NCBI GenBank assembly: GCA_017506865.1
Contig: JAFCMP010000290.1
Coordinates: 806,001-870,000, forward strand
Length of the DNA: 64,000 nt
Origin: Tribonema minus
Taxonomy: Eukaryota > Sar > Xanthophyceae > Tribonematales > Tribonemataceae
Direction of reading: 5' to 3'
Shown in pieces: positions 1 through 13,005 of this stretch. Position 1 is the first letter of the stretch. Each line of letters begins with the position of its first letter. The notes beneath the pieces are model-generated. The model searched no databases. It was given only the letters and a program-made list of their open reading frames with translations, and was not told where the DNA came from. The translations under genes were made by a program, and so were the position numbers.

Positions 1-245
1 TCTCGTTGCGGTGTCTGTCAGGAAAACTAGCGCGCTGCACAAGGTTGGAGAAATTGCACCGGTGCGCCGTGGACCTGGCATTGGCGCACCTCGGACAACG
101 ATGGACAAATGGAGCAGCACGTGCAGAACATGCTTGCAGGCGAGTGGCTGCTGCGGTTCATGCAGGGTTTATCACGGCACATCGGGATACTTGTTGATAC
201 GTCATCATGTCTGTCACTCTGCCGCTAGTACGCCACACGGCACAA

Positions 246-482
246 TGGCCATCTTCAAGCACAGTCACATTCAACTTCAACACCAAGCCGACTTCAGATG
301 TTTCCTGACCTCACATTACATGATGAATGCGGGTATGGATGTGGTGAACGAGGTTAGCAGTCGCACTCAGCGCCCTCACGCTGTAATCAAGTCTGTCACT
401 ATACAGCTGTGGCCATCTTGAAGCACAGTTGCATTCAACTTCAACACCACGTCGACTTCAAACGTTTCCCGACTTACATGTT
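246..482. repeat. Two direct copies of a ~73-bp segment
   Basis: A segment beginning TGGCCATCTTCAAGCACAG at 246 recurs at 410 (TGGCCATCTTGAAGCACAG), 164 bp later. Both continue through CATTCAACTTCAACACCA and GACTTCA. The word TCTGTCACT also precedes both. The copies differ by several substitutions, so the duplication is not recent. No coding role is visible. Confidence 0.7.
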
Positions 483-2590
483 GTACGTGGTATGAGTGTG
501 GTTGGTCATCCCACGCTACGGCAGCCTCTCTGCCGATAGTAATTCAAGCAGTCTCTGGTACGAGGATGTACACCGAGCAGCTGTTGTGGTAATGTTGAGG
601 TAGTTCAAGCGCAACTTGATGTCTGGTGTCATTTCTACTGCAATGCAGGCATTAAGGGGCAATTACATACGTGCTTTCTCTGAAGTGGTTCAGTGTCATT
701 ACGTCATTCACATTCCTGGCTTCATGTGCTGATTTTGCCAGACACTGCCTGCAGGTAGCACACGCCACCATTCCATCGGTTTGTGCACTTCAAGAATACG
801 CGCACACTAAATTGAGTGCATATGCCATTGATTGCTAAAGTTGTGCTATTGTCTGCAGCTCAACCCTGAAATTGAGAGCTACTCGTGTTTTTGTCAGACT
901 GCAGTTGAGCACGAGTCAGACTGCAACTGAGCACTGAGGCCAACAGCAGGAGCATAGTTACCCTGCTATGTGGAGAGACACATGCAGGGTAATGTAACCG
1001 CATCAATGACTCATGCAAAGGCATCAGAGGCAGCCAGCGCAAAATCCCTCTCAGGAAAAAAAATTGGAGGATAACATAAGACAGTCGCAGCTCTTTGTTG
1101 TAGTTGCAATTCTGGTAGCCTTATGCTTTCTTTGGAGCTGGTCTTTTGAGAAACTGTCTTGGATCAAAGGTGTGTGGGCTGCCATCTCACATGCAGAGGT
1201 CAGGTGTACAGCGTTTCAGTGCATTGCATCATTACAGGCAGCAAGTGGTAGAGTGTTTGGTACACCATCTGACACCCCCCCCCACACACACACCCGCCCC
1301 CTTTGCCCACCCAATTGTATCTGTAATGCTTGTTGCAGAATAGCGGCCTCCGATCAACAGCAGCGCGAGCTCGGGCGGTTGAAGCTGCTACATACATGTG
1401 AATCACCGATTGCTGACAAGGGTGCTGATAGCACACATCAAGGTGATGGGCAATGAGGCACAGGTGTGATAAAAATGCAATGCTTGATGCGTACACGCCC
1501 GTGCACATACAGTTCTGCGTAAGGGGGGGGGGGGAGGGGACAGGGCAGGGCTTCTGCTTTGTGTTTTTGGCGGCCTCACCGGATACTCGCAGTGTGGCCA
1601 TCGATGCCGTTGCGAATTGTGCACCCAGTACCATGGCAAAGCCAACAGCAGTTTTTCCGCCATGGCAAACCGCGCACTTGATGCGACAAGCACCGTGTGT
1701 GTTTTTACCTGATGCTGCTACGCAACAAGTCAGTCGTGTAGACGCATGATTCAACCGCGCATCACTAGTAGTATTTATTTGGGAGTGACTTCGTCTGTGT
1801 TTCCGCTTGGCCTTGCCACATGAATGCGCATGCCACAGCACCAGTTCAGTTCTCGGTCTGCTCATTATAATAACGTGCCTGCCACTCTGCTGACTCCTTG
1901 TTGTCCAGGCTGCACATGTTTGGGTCATGCATGCTATGAGGGGAGAAGCCAGCTGTGTGGATATGTAGGGCAAGGACGATCATGGCATGCGGCGCGTTGG
2001 GGTTGGGGTCCTAGGGGAGGACGGCCGTACGATCATGGCATTGGGAGGGAAGTCTGGGGGTGCGGGGGGCGTAAGCATCAGCAAGCAGCGCAGATAATGC
2101 AGCGGCTGTTGAGAGTAGCAACTGTGGTACATGGCTGACGACAATGCACATGCATGTTGATGCAACCCTATGTGTGGTGTGTCATGTTGCATTGCATGGT
2201 GAACACGCATGCATCTCATACACTCTTATGATGTTGTCATGCTGTGATAAGCTGCATGATGTGGCCTGCAAAGGCACATCATATGGTCTCACTCTTACCC
2301 ACTCCCATGTGCTGGCTGCCATGACTGGACATCACATGACTTCATCTCGTAATGCTTGCATGATGTAGCGTGCTGCAGCCACCTCATGTGACTTTAGGTC
2401 AGGGGCCACTGCATGATGTCTGCTAGCAAAGGAGATCACATGATCACTTTCAGTAGCACATCAGTGATTTCGCCTTAATGTGTAGTGACGCATCATGTGA
2501 TGTAAGCTGAGGATGACTTGGCACAACACACGATGTCAGTATCATGCTTTACATATATGATGCCCCAAGAGCTAAAGTCGCAATGTTCCT
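483..2590. other. Stretch without a supportable gene
   Basis: Only short open frames on both strands, none with a recognisable family. There are homopolymer and dinucleotide tracts (C-run and CA-run near 1270-1295, G-run near 1524-1535). A cluster of CATGATGT / TCACATGATC words lies at about 2230-2530. No RNA gene is recognised. Confidence 0.5.
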
Positions 2591-2756
2591 GTTTCGCCTT
2601 ATGACTCTAAGGCCATGATGTCCAAGACGTTGCATGAACCTGGCATCATATGGTATATCGTATGGGGCCCCAACAGGTCCACCAGTGAGCATTTGTTGTC
2701 TTGCGGCGAGGGTGGGGACACACTGGTATCTTGGCTAGATCTGGTGGCGCACTCAC

Positions 2757-3003
2757 CTGCTGAGGCTAGTGGATCGCGGCTGCTCCAGCCCCAAGATGCG
2801 CGAAGCTGCCTCTCCTGCTGCGGTGTGCTCCGCGCTTTGGACAACACATGCCACACATCCTCAACATGCTCAACGTACGAACTCAACGTAGGCATGTCAT
2901 CAACGTTGACCCGTACCTGGTGTGTGACAGCAAGCCGGTCACAAAGCACGAGGCGATGTGCAATCACATCCAGACAAGAACCATGAACAACGCTCAAGCG
3001 CAA
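2757..3003 (-). CDS. Possible internal exon of an unknown gene
   Basis: A minus-strand open stretch of about 80 codons ends at a strong donor-like site (GTGAGT, read leftward from about 2756). The encoded peptide (LDVIAHRLVLCDRLAVTHQV ... VEHVEDVWHVL) has balanced composition, unlike the repeat-derived frames around it. No family is recognised and no partner exons were identified. It could equally be a chance open frame. Confidence 0.2.
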
Positions 3004-3154
3004 GCAAAGTGATGTGTAGCCAGGTCAGCCCTAGTGAGCCTCAATAGGCGTATCAAAATGTGAAGCAGCCCATGGGATTTGCTGCCAAACATGTCCTTCT
3101 ATGTACATGCAATATGTACATCAAACTGCTTTGCACAGCTAAGAGCTGCGACAC

Positions 3155-3349
3155 CTACTCGCCGTTGTGCGTGTCGCCTGCGTCGCCCTCACCACCAAAC
3201 CTGCGCAGCTCCGGCGCAACTTTGTGATGCTTGCACAGTTGGAGAAAGCACGCTACCTCCGCCGTGCTCCAGTGATCTATAAAAATCACGACCTTGTCTT
3301 CTGCTGTGCGGATGGTGCTGTGTATTTTGTCAGAAGATCTGCTGTACAA
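3155..3349 (-). CDS. Possible exon, unknown protein
   Basis: The minus-strand frame encodes a plausible folded segment (DKVVIFIDHWSTAEVACFLQ, then LCKHHKVAPELRRFGGEGD). The opposite strand is also open through this stretch, so the strand is uncertain. No domain is recognised and no complete gene model can be built around it. Confidence 0.2.
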   Translation of the reverse strand: MYSRSSDKIHSTIRTAEDKVVIFIDHWSTAEVACFLQLCKHHKVAPELRRFGGEGDAGDTHNGE

Positions 3350-4061
3350 AGCGGCGATGTTATACGGCAGCTGGTCCTCAGGCCAGCTTGTCGCCGCAAT
3401 AAGGTTGTCTCGCAGCTCAGGGTGACGCTTGTGGTAGCCGCGCGACCACGCAGACCGTCCGGTTTCCTTCTTTCCTCCCTTCCTTTAAATCTTCTTAATC
3501 AGACCGCGGCAGTGAAGCATGCCCTGCACCCTCATGAGCAGGCCATTTGCCGCCTCCAGCTCTCGCGTGACCAGCTCCGTCTGCGAATCGTGATGAGCGA
3601 CACACGGCATATCAAAAAAGGGCATATAGAGAGAATGTGTCAACTGCCCTACCACGTGCATGCACAGGTTGGATACTGCTGTCCATGCAATGCAGCTGGC
3701 AATGCCTCATGCGTCAACTCCCCTATACACAGCACCGCTGGAAAAGGTGAGTGTCACTCTACCCCCACTGATGTGCGAGCGTAGCGAGCACCCCTTGCAA
3801 GGATGCTCGCGCATACTAACATACTTCGCACCCTATCGAGCGCTGCAGCGGTGATAGGAGGGCGCATGACCACCGCGAGCCGCATCTAAGCTCTCACCAC
3901 AGTGTACTGGTAAGCTGTGCTCGCACCACTACGCGTCGCGTACATCAATGCCATGCCATGACGCCTGCGAGAGACGCCTGGGAAAGAGGTGCTTCGTGAT
4001 TGGTTCGCGGTTACAAGCACTTGAGGCAGCAATCAGCCAAGTGCCTTGAACTTGCCTTTGG

Positions 4062-4361
4062 TCATGGGGGCGTCGAAATCGCAAATTGCATGAGCAGGTG
4101 TGCCTTCCAAAGCGCTTTCTTCAACAAAAGTGGATCATGAAACATTCTGTTGCTCACCTCCTTGGCACTGATGATCAGGTCCTTCTCCTTCATCTCTAGG
4201 TCCTTCTCCTTCATCTGCAGCGCACTGCTGGCGGAGCGCGTCAATCCAGTCATCAACACGTCATAGAGCTCAGCGTCTGGTTGCGCAAGCCGCTCGCCCA
4301 TCCTCCTCAGGGCTGGCAGCTCTGGCAGCCAGCTATCAAGCAGCTCGTTGGTCACCACCAT
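4062..4361 (-). CDS. Small hypothetical protein or exon with a duplicated MKEKDL motif
   Basis: A 99-residue open frame on the minus strand. The middle carries a heptad-like direct repeat (MKEKDLE-MKEKDLI), which suggests a short coiled coil, and hydrophobic/charged spacing continues to the end (FHDPLLLKKALWKAHLL). No family is recognised. Flanking DNA shows no promoter or partner exon with confidence. Confidence 0.3.
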   Translation of the reverse strand: MVVTNELLDSWLPELPALRRMGERLAQPDAELYDVLMTGLTRSASSALQMKEKDLEMKEKDLIISAKEVSNRMFHDPLLLKKALWKAHLLMQFAISTPP

Positions 4362-4399
4362 CTGAGCGATGCGAAGGGGTACGTAGAAGGAGGAGAGAA

Positions 4400-6890
4400 G
4401 AGGTGTGAGTCATGTACCGTACAGTGCCATATACCCTGTTCCTAAAGGACGTGTTTGCCGGTAAGAAGAGAGGGGCGAAAGGCATTACGGTGGCTTGGCA
4501 TTATTTACTCGTTATAGTGACCCGTCGCCACTAACCAGGGAGAAGGTACTATAAATGACAACTTACCGTGTTCAAACGTCTTCATAGGGGAAGGTTACAT
4601 GACCTCAGTAGCAATCCAGCAATCCCGCTCTTGGGTGCTGTGACAGTGTCAAGTGCTGTTAGGCCTCACCTTGCATCGGTAGACGCCACCGGGTGCTGGC
4701 AGGCGCTCTATCAGAGGCGCCGGGCACTTAACCCGAGGGCCAATGGCGGCGCAGCCTGCGTTGAGGCGGATGTATGGTGTCACATCAAACCATCACGTGA
4801 GCGTGCTCTGTAGTAGTAGACGAGCTGGCTGGCTCTCAGGCAAGAGAGACTCAGTGCGTATTCGTATGGCCGCCGCTCGTGGCTGTGTGTGTTGCCCTCG
4901 CCGCTGCTCGTGCATCATCAGCACCAAACACGCACTAAACGGAGACGAGACAACCGCAGAGACAGTGGCAAGTTGGAGCACTCACCCGCACCGAGGAGGG
5001 CGAATGCGGATACGCTGTAGGCTAGCGCACCCAGAGCAGCTATGCTTGCGCCTGGCATGGTGCTTGTGTGAAGTCCCCTGATGCTGTTGCAGCTGCGCTG
5101 CTGCTGCTGTTGTTGTTGTTCTTGACCAGGGGGCTTGTTGTGTTGCAGGTATAACTTCAACTCTCCAGCTCAGAGATTGCCATACATGGAGCATCAGCAT
5201 ACAAGCAGTTGAGCACAGCAGATGTGTGTGCACGTGTGAAGATCACCCGCGCGCCACTGCCTGTGACCTGCGGCAGCGCCCGCCCGCCAGTCCGCTCCTT
5301 CAGCAAAGTAACCGCCATTTCAGCTGCCCCTGCAGCCGACAGCAGGCAACACGCAGGTGAGGAGTGACAGCGTGCAAGATAGTGAGCAATAGAGACCGCA
5401 GGCGTGTTGTACGCCGCTGGCGGCACCAGCTGTTGTCGCAGCAGCCGCAAACGCTGCGCACATGTAACCTTGAAGGCTACTTACTCCTGCAGCTCGTAAC
5501 TGACATGGCATTGCTGCTGCGGCCTGCTGGCTGGTCGCATACGGCATGGCAATCCGCATGAAGCTCACGCCTACGCGTTATGCAGGTGTGCAGCGTCTTC
5601 CGTCGCAGCAACAGCGGCAGCGCGCCCTTGCAGCTTCGCGTAGAGAGCTATTAACTGGTGACAATAGTGCAGCGGAGTGGTGTGGTGTGCATCCGTCTGA
5701 GAGCAAGTTTTATCACATTTTGAGCAAACCCTGCCTCACGCACATTACACAGTGCCCGCGCCGCTGACGCCGCCACGCTGCCGCCACAACGTACCGCCGC
5801 CACGCTGCCACCGCCACGTCGCTGGCGTCACTGCTGCCGCCGCCGCCGGTTGGCAGGGAGATGCTCGTATCGTCAAAGGGCTGCATGAGCAGGTGGGCAA
5901 CGGGCACACGCTGTACACGCAGCCTTCCATGATTGTCGGCGAACTTGCTGTGCTCGGCGTCGGGTGCACGCAAGTGCTTCGCGCCTCGACTGACAGCAGC
6001 GGGTGGTGGCTGCGTGATTGCAATTTTCAACGGCAGCCCTCTGGTGCGACATGCGGTGTGCGGCGATTGCGCAAGGGCGACTTATGCGCGCACAAACGAA
6101 CACTGTGTTTGCTGCCTTAGCAGGGATTGCCCCGCCTCACCTGTCCAGCGCACCAATTGCTGCTCCGCCCACGTTGCCCAGGCCTTGCGTGGCGAGCGCA
6201 GCAGTGGGCGCAGCGGCAGTGTGTGTGCCGCTCATCTGTGGCGGGCGTGGAGGTAGATGGTGAGCAGGCGGCTCACGTTACGGCAACAGACCAGCGTGGC
6301 GGGCGTGCCCGCGCAGGATGCAGCTCGCCTTAAGCATCGCTGCGAGGTACAGCCGCGAAGCAAGTCACCGGCGCCCAGTCATGGTGCGGCACTCAGCTAG
6401 CGCGCTCGCATAGGCGCATGCATTGCGTTGTGTTGCGAAGGGCAGCTGTTGAACACACTGATTTTGTAGTTGACAAGTGCGAATGAATTTGTGCATTTAT
6501 GAATGGACTTGCGCATGGACGTGATCGCTCTGGCCGATTGTGTGTCAGCTGCGTGCCATTGCAATGCTATGAGCGTGTATCGAGCGCGGGTGCAGGCACA
6601 GAGCGCAACAGTGCAGCACTGCGCAAGCGTGAACGCTGCGCACGTCAAGAGGTGGGCAGCCACAACGGCAGCAGTCACAGCGCTGCATCACTTCTTATCT
6701 CAATGAAATGACATCTGCGGTGGAGCACATGAAGGTCACCTCTCCTGAAGACACATTGTTGTTGGGCAGGGGGTGTTTCTCACGTGATCTTTCGGCAAAA
6801 GCCAGTGGGTATCCCCTTCATATTCTTTTGCGATTGAAGTGCGATGCTTTTCTGTGGGTCATTCCGCTCTAAATTTCCCAGGACACGCAA
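4400..6890. other. Stretch without a supportable gene
   Basis: GC-rich DNA with many overlapping short open frames on both strands and in several frames, as expected from low stop density rather than coding. Includes a CTG/TTG microsatellite near 5090-5125 and a Cys/Ala-rich GC-skewed stretch at 5750-6260. Nothing recognisable. Confidence 0.45.
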
Positions 6891-7497
6891 CGCCGGTTGC
6901 CAATACGTATAATAAACCAAGAGTACACGGTCCTGCTGTCAAAATACTCTATTGATGGGAAGAACTCTATATTTTTGACAAACTTCATGTGCTATCTATT
7001 CATCATCAGTCCAAGCACTGTATGCGCTTCGATGGCGTGTAGAGACAAGCTCTCGACATTGAAAACGAATGTTAACCTCAAATATGCCCACTCAATGACA
7101 CCTGAGGGATTCATTCAGGAGGTAGAAGCGAGGATTTTGTTTGACACCATCATAATCCTGTCCGGACAAAATCATGATGTCCGTGCATCCCCCAAGCCTA
7201 AGCTCTCCACGTACTTCAAGACAGCGGGCAACATGGTTGATCTGGCTCACACTAGCGTTGTCATCTCAGGATAGATTACGCTCTTACAGCTGGTAGCCGT
7301 GCAGCCCACCTTTCAAGATATCCGAACTTACTTGTCTTGACAAGAAGGGACTCCGCGCTGCACAGCTGGCTGGTGTAGCCCTCATTCACCCACCACACGA
7401 ACTGACACTGCAATACCCCCATATGGGGGCATTCCATTGCAGGAGGTGGCCGACAATGTCCAACCAGGCCAGAGCTTCCTTATCGCATCTTACCCCG

Positions 7498-7698
7498 CTA
7501 CAGGGGTGTGCACACGCTACGCTGATACTCTCGTGTAAACTGAGTGGGCCTGCGCCCGTACGAAAACGCGAACCAGAAGAGCTCAAAGATGTTGTTTGCG
7601 GCGTTGAAGTCGCGATTCCACACAGTGCCCATGCATTCAGGTGTTTTTTTGGGGGGGGGGCAACAAGATTCGTGGTTGTGCACGAGACAAACTTCCAC
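7498..7698 (-). pseudogene. Fanzor / TnpB-like RNA-guided nuclease, C-terminal relic
   Basis: The minus-strand frame contains CMGTVWNRDFNAANNIFELF. This matches the last catalytic block of TnpB/Fanzor proteins, where a zinc-binding cysteine pair is followed by G-[TK]-x-W-[ND]-R-D-x-N-A-A-x-N-I and the Asp completes the RuvC site. Further on, the segment around RRPTQFTR resembles the short tail that follows this block in eukaryotic Fanzors. Upstream on the minus strand the frame runs into a G/C homopolymer (about 7652-7661), and no earlier Fanzor domain could be found toward 8.6 kb. This is a truncated relic, not a complete gene. Fanzors are commonly carried by transposons and large eukaryotic viruses. 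Confidence 0.6.
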
Positions 7699-7719
7699 AG
7701 TTGAGCTTGAATATTGTTG

Positions 7720-10700
7720 AAAAGTTCCAGAAATCAGGAGATAGTCGTACTTGGCGTTTGCTTTGCCCTGTGGAACCTATTTTGGGACAAAAGATTTGTG
7801 GGATGGTGCATCAAAACCTTCAACATATTTGGGCCAAGCCTGGCCCAGATATCTCGTGGGCCAGGTAGGCCACGTCATCAGCTGAGAACTGCGCTGCTGC
7901 CGCACCCGAAGCGGCACTAATTGTGCCAAGTAAAGCGCCCCCCTGGTGGCGCAGGACTGCTACTACACCGGCAGAGCAATGAGCGGACGGCGTGATGTCT
8001 ACGGAGCATGTTTAGAGGTGCATTGATGCCCTGGGTCTCGCTACAGCTCTCCAGGTAAAGCATGCACGGTGCCATCCTCAAGCTGGTTTGCGAACTTCAT
8101 GTTGCCGCTTGCATGCTGCTGCAAGCGTGTGCTCACGGTCGGACAAGGCAGTACAGTCAGTCAATCCGGCAGCAGTATAACTCCTGCCGCTTGACAAGCG
8201 CCGCAAGTGCTTGTCAGCCTGTCTCGACACATTCAATCAGCTACACGGAACGCCTTTGGCCTCGTGTACATATTATTTACGGAATGTATTGCTGGCTCTG
8301 TGCTCTATCGGACACTCTGTCTGCTTTGGTACCAAGAGCCGCTGTCTGATGCTCATGTTGTTTTCCTGCTGCTTGCAGGACGGTGGAGCTGAGACCGGAG
8401 CTGCCGAAAAGGAAGGTTTTGGCCAAGATGGACAAAAATATGCTGCAGAATCTTGCGATGGCACTTCAAAATCATGCGGCGTCATGGTCTTCATAGTTGG
8501 CAATGAAAGGTGAGTGCGCGATGCTGATTTGCTTGCAGCTAATGAAGTTGGTGCATCAAATCTGCAGGGCACTTGCTCCTGATGTGGGGATCATGAACGC
8601 ACCTAGGCGTTGCATGAGTCGCTTGTGCCACGCAGCGTATCGGTTGTGACCGACTGACTGCACAAGTCAGCAGTGTGCTTTGTTCGCGGCCGGTTGAACA
8701 TGTGTCACATTTGTTTCCCGATGCCATCGGAAAATAAATTAATGCCTACATGACTGCAGGCAGGAAGTTCTGCCAGGAAACAGTTTCTTCCTTTGTGCGC
8801 TCATGTGCAAGTGGCGCCCTCAGCTTGCGCCTGTACCACTTCTTGTCTTGGTGTTCACCAATCGTTGCCTTTGAAAGAGCGGCTATTATTCGTGCCCCTG
8901 CATTCAGTCCCTGACCACACCATGAAGCCGACTTTTTGTGGGCTTGGTAATGTTGTTGTGCGTACATGTCACTCAATACACCCGTTGACATTGCTCACTT
9001 GTTGCTCTTTGTCCTGTGTTTCAAACAGCTGGCACACCGCAGTGTATGACGGGGGCGTGCACGACAACAGCAGGTGCAGCCACGTGTTCATCATTGAGAA
9101 GAACGCTGCGTGGGCACCGAGCATCGCGCGTGACACTTATGCTGCATGGCTCAGCGCTGACGGCAGCACCTTGCATGCAACAGCGGCGGTGCCTGCATCG
9201 AAGGCGATATACATGCGGCACTCTGCGCATATACCAGCAGCGTGTGTGATTGGCAAGGATAGCAAGCAGCGCACTTAGCGCCGCCTTTGAAGCCCACACC
9301 TGCGTGCGGCGGCAGCGATAGTGCATGCTGTGAGCAAACTTGGCGTCAGCGGCAGTTTTGGCGCACCAGCGCACGGCGGTGCTGGCGCACCAGCGCACAG
9401 CGCGTCGAAGCATGCCGGCCATTACAGGCAGCTGAGGGCGACCGCTCCCGCGGTGACGGAAATCAAGGTGGCCTGATGAGCAGCAGCGCCTCTGCGACCG
9501 GCAGGCGTGGCGCAACGTGCTGCTCTGTTGGTGCACAAGCGCGAAGGGCCTTGGCGATGGCGCGCAGCTGACAGGCAGCGCAGCAGCAGGTATGCCGCAG
9601 CGCGGCGCATACACAAGCGCAGCTTTGACTGCTATCTGGCTATGATGAGCGAGCTCATATCATGCAGATGATTGTGAGAATTGTGATACGCATACTGCAG
9701 CTGCTCATATGTCCGTCATGTGTCTCACCAGTGCTTTCCGAGCATCTTGGCTCATGCAGCGCGCCTGCAGCTGTGTTGGTCGCATATGGCAGCGCGTGGC
9801 ACACTGCATGCATGCTCAGCAGTGTTTTGAGATCATGCCTTCATGGTGGTAGCACATCAGCTCTGGCTTTGGTGGCAATCAATAAATACTCAACTCGCTA
9901 CTGTGCAACAACACTTCAACGTTTGCCTCCTACACGTTTGTCGCACTCCGTTGATGCTTGATGTGCTTTGGTGGTGGTGCAGGGGGGCATTGGCAATTAC
10001 CTGATGCGTGCACCACACTTGCCTGTACTGCTGGCTTCAAAGCAAAGTAGATGGATGAGTTGAAATGTTGCTGCTGGTATGTGTTTTGTGCTGCCTTGTC
10101 TGCAAAGACACTACCCAAGTATTGTTCACCAACAGCGCAGTGCCGCTTGAAGTTATTGCATTGATGACTCATGCATAAATGAAGTACTTGAAGTGTTGTT
10201 CACAACACAAAAAGTGGGAGCAGTGCCACCTGCCCTGCTTACATTAATGTATGTTGATGACCGAGACATGAAAAACAAAATTCGCCAGCGATAGCGGCGG
10301 CGCGGCCAAGCGCTAGGGTGCATATGCCGTGATTAACTGACCTTTAAAGTGGTACACAGTCACTCGTGAACCAATGAGATTGCACAATGGACCTCAGAGG
10401 ATGAAATGAGCTCACAATTGCTGTCAAAAACATGCATCTGGCTCATCACAAGTGCAGCAGTCAAACAAAAAGCAAGACATGCATGACATAATGGCACAGC
10501 GCAGTGCTGCAGAGGAAACCTGCATGCAGCAGAGGCGGAACGCCAGTGCGAGAAATACACTGTGCGTGCAGGCTTCGGTTTCTTGCCCGCTGTGCTGCCC
10601 CGTGCCTGCTTCTCTACTTGGTGTTTTCCGTATCCTCTAAAGTCTGGTGATTGGCGGAGGGCTTAGTCTGCTACTGTGGTCACATACTATTTGGCCAAGA

Positions 10701-11590
10701 GCCACATACAGTCAAAGCACTGTATCAATTCCAACGCTTATTGAGGTGGCAAAAAATGACATCTGCAACAAGGTTCTTTGCAAGATATAAATAAACACAT
10801 GTTCTGGCATGCGCCATGTCAGTGCTCAAAGCGCCAATGTCAACCCTCATCTGCAACATGTGTCATGCAGGCTGCTGTCACCGCACGACAGGGGCAGGGT
10901 CATGGTGTGTACTGCGGCATTGTCTGAGTGCAATAGCCGCTGTAGTCGCCAGGTGGCCTTGAACGCTGTCCGTCCTTCTTGCCGGCTCCACCGCAGCTGA
11001 GAGCAAGTGTTCAGGCAAGTATTACTAGCAGCGCACATGTAGATCACAGTATTGAGGCATGCCGCACCAACCATTCTTACCCGCTGAGGTGCACCACAGT
11101 CGGCAGCACCAATTGGGCGTAGTCCACGATGGGCATTCTGACATCTGGTGTGAGCCGCTAAGCCATGCGAGACTGCTGCGCTGCGCGGTCAGGACTGCAT
11201 CAAGCTTAGGCGCCGTATCTTCACTCATGCTGTCCAGAAGCAGCACAGCCATGGCAGCGGATCCCATATTTGGGCCAGCCTGGCCCAATTAACTATTTGG
11301 GCCAGGGGGGTTAAACACCCCCCAGCAAGTGCACATTTGAAGTGTGCGTGGTTTTGAGCTGCCCGCCGCACCGCTAATGCGCTAGTGGCACGAAGCGACA
11401 CTTTGGTGAGGTCGCCGGCTGTGTCGCCGCTTGCGGCGCAGCTTGCGTCACCACCGGATGGCAACCAGGTGCACGGTGACCATTGCCGCACAGACGGCCG
11501 TTGCGCAAGGCCGATGCGCGTACTCAGGCTACAGCAGCAGCTGCAGAGTGGACGGCCGGCGACAAGGTGCTATGCCGGTGGTTTCACGCA
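7720..11590. other. Stretch without a supportable gene
   Basis: No open frame with a recognised domain. A weak exon-like stretch lies on the plus strand at about 9030-9278: it follows an acceptor-like TTTCAAACAG and encodes WHTAVYDGG and FIIEKNAAWAPSIARDTYAA. It cannot be placed in a gene. The rest is short ORFs and AT/GC alternations. Confidence 0.4.
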
Positions 11591-12024
11591 GGGTTTGAAT
11601 TGCGAAAAACGAGACCTGAATTCAAAACGGGACCCACAGGGGTGAACTCTGCATATGGACTTCTCTCCATTGTGATGACATGGGTGTAATACTCAGGCCA
11701 AGAAATAAATAATTAGAAAAAAGAATTTTCTTCTACGCTCAGGATCTTGAGATATAGCATGTTGAACTTGGATTCGACCTTCAACCTCAACTGTGAAGTT
11801 TGGCTAAGTACAGAAGCTCCAACTCCAAATTGAAGTTTGAAAACTGCTCAGTGCTCATCATGGTATTCCAACCGAATTCAACACTGGTCCCTCCACCTAA
11901 TAACCTCAACATCATGTTGAAATAAAGCAGCGAACGCTGGCAGGGTTCAACCAGACTTCGCCAAAGTGGTTTGATGCTGGGTCCCGTTTTCCCAATTCAG
12001 GTCCCGTTTTTCGCTTTTCAATCC
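11591..12024. mobile_element. MITE-like element with ~45-bp terminal inverted repeats
   Basis: The left end (11591-11637, with GCGAAAAACGAGACCTGAATT) and the right end (about 11980-12024, with AATTCAGGTCCCGTTTTTCG) are imperfect inverted copies ending in a GGGACCC-type block. The ~340-bp interior has no coding potential and contains TTGAAGTT/AACTTCAA words shared with other non-coding elements in the window. The short length and lack of an ORF indicate a non-autonomous DNA transposon. A target-site duplication was not resolved. Confidence 0.6.
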
Positions 12025-12577
12025 TCGTGACAGTGTGACAGCCGTGTGAGGCACGTTGGTAATTGCGCCACTCGTCCGGTGCGCTGCAGCTCAGGTCAGG
12101 CGAGTCATGACATTGCTTCCTACAAACGGCATGGACGCGGTAGGACGTCTACCTGTTTTCGGTGCGTTCAAACCATGCAGCATACAAAGAGGACGTGACT
12201 GAAGTCGACCAGTGTACTGGAATGTTGTGCCCAGAACTGTGCGCGGAAAGGTGCAGTGCTTGACCCATACTTACACGATTATCATAGTTGACAAGTCTGT
12301 GACTGAAGTCACATGCACTGCGTGCATGTGCCGCGTCTGCACTGAACATGCACTGCACGTTTCTCAGACTGACAGATTGTCGCAGCTGCGCAAGCATGGT
12401 GTTGTCCTTGACTGTAGCAACATGGCCATCGCATTCGTCGTGCAGCGCTGAGCGGGCTGCAGTGGCACAGCGCACACGCTGGTGGCGGTCCCCAGTGGCT
12501 GCAGGGACTTGAGCAAGGAGGGTGCTACATGGCTAGCGTGCTAACAAAGCATGCCATCGTCATGCCATCATGGTAGC

Positions 12578-12834
12578 ATCCGCTCCGCCCATCCGCCACC
12601 CTGAAAGCCAAAGGCAACCGAGACCCTTGTCCAGTAGTAAAGTCTCCAGGGCAGAAGTGGTGTTGAAGTTGGGTTATGTCATGTTGTAGCCCTATGTCAG
12701 GGGCATCTGCTGACTACTCACTTGTTGAAGTTGATATTGATCCTGATCAATTTGGGTGTCTTGACTGACCTCACTATAGCATAGGTGCTCGGTTGCGTTT
12801 TGGCTTTCAGGGTCGCGGCTGAGCGGAGCGGATC
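12578..12834. mobile_element. MITE copy 1 of a BamHI-ended family (~257 bp)
   Basis: The element starts ATCCGCTCCGC...CACCCTGAAAGCC and ends GGCTTTCAGGGTCGCGG...GCGGAGCGGAT, forming inverted repeats of about 45 bp. Its left half matches the 14903-15346 element (AGTAAAGTCTCCAGGGCAGA and GGGGCATCTGCTGACTACTC occur in both). It lacks the ~190-bp central part of that copy. It ends about 170 bp upstream of the integrase ATG at 13006. No coding capacity. The left terminus is degraded, so the target duplication cannot be read. Confidence 0.65.
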
Positions 12835-13005
12835 CCATTGGGACACAATAGAAGTGAACGCAGGGCTGCAAACCTGAACTGGCCAGGTTGCCGCAGCAAC
12901 GCTTGGAGCGCTGCGCCGCCGGGTTGCATTGCACACTCAGTCTGGCAGCTCATGGTCGCGCGACGCATCTTGCAAATTATTTTGTTGTGCAAGTCACGAC
13001 GGTCC

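Noticed and set aside
9021..9614. 197-codon minus-strand frame
   Set aside because: Cys/Arg-rich composition without family resemblance, in a stretch open on both strands. Treated as chance.
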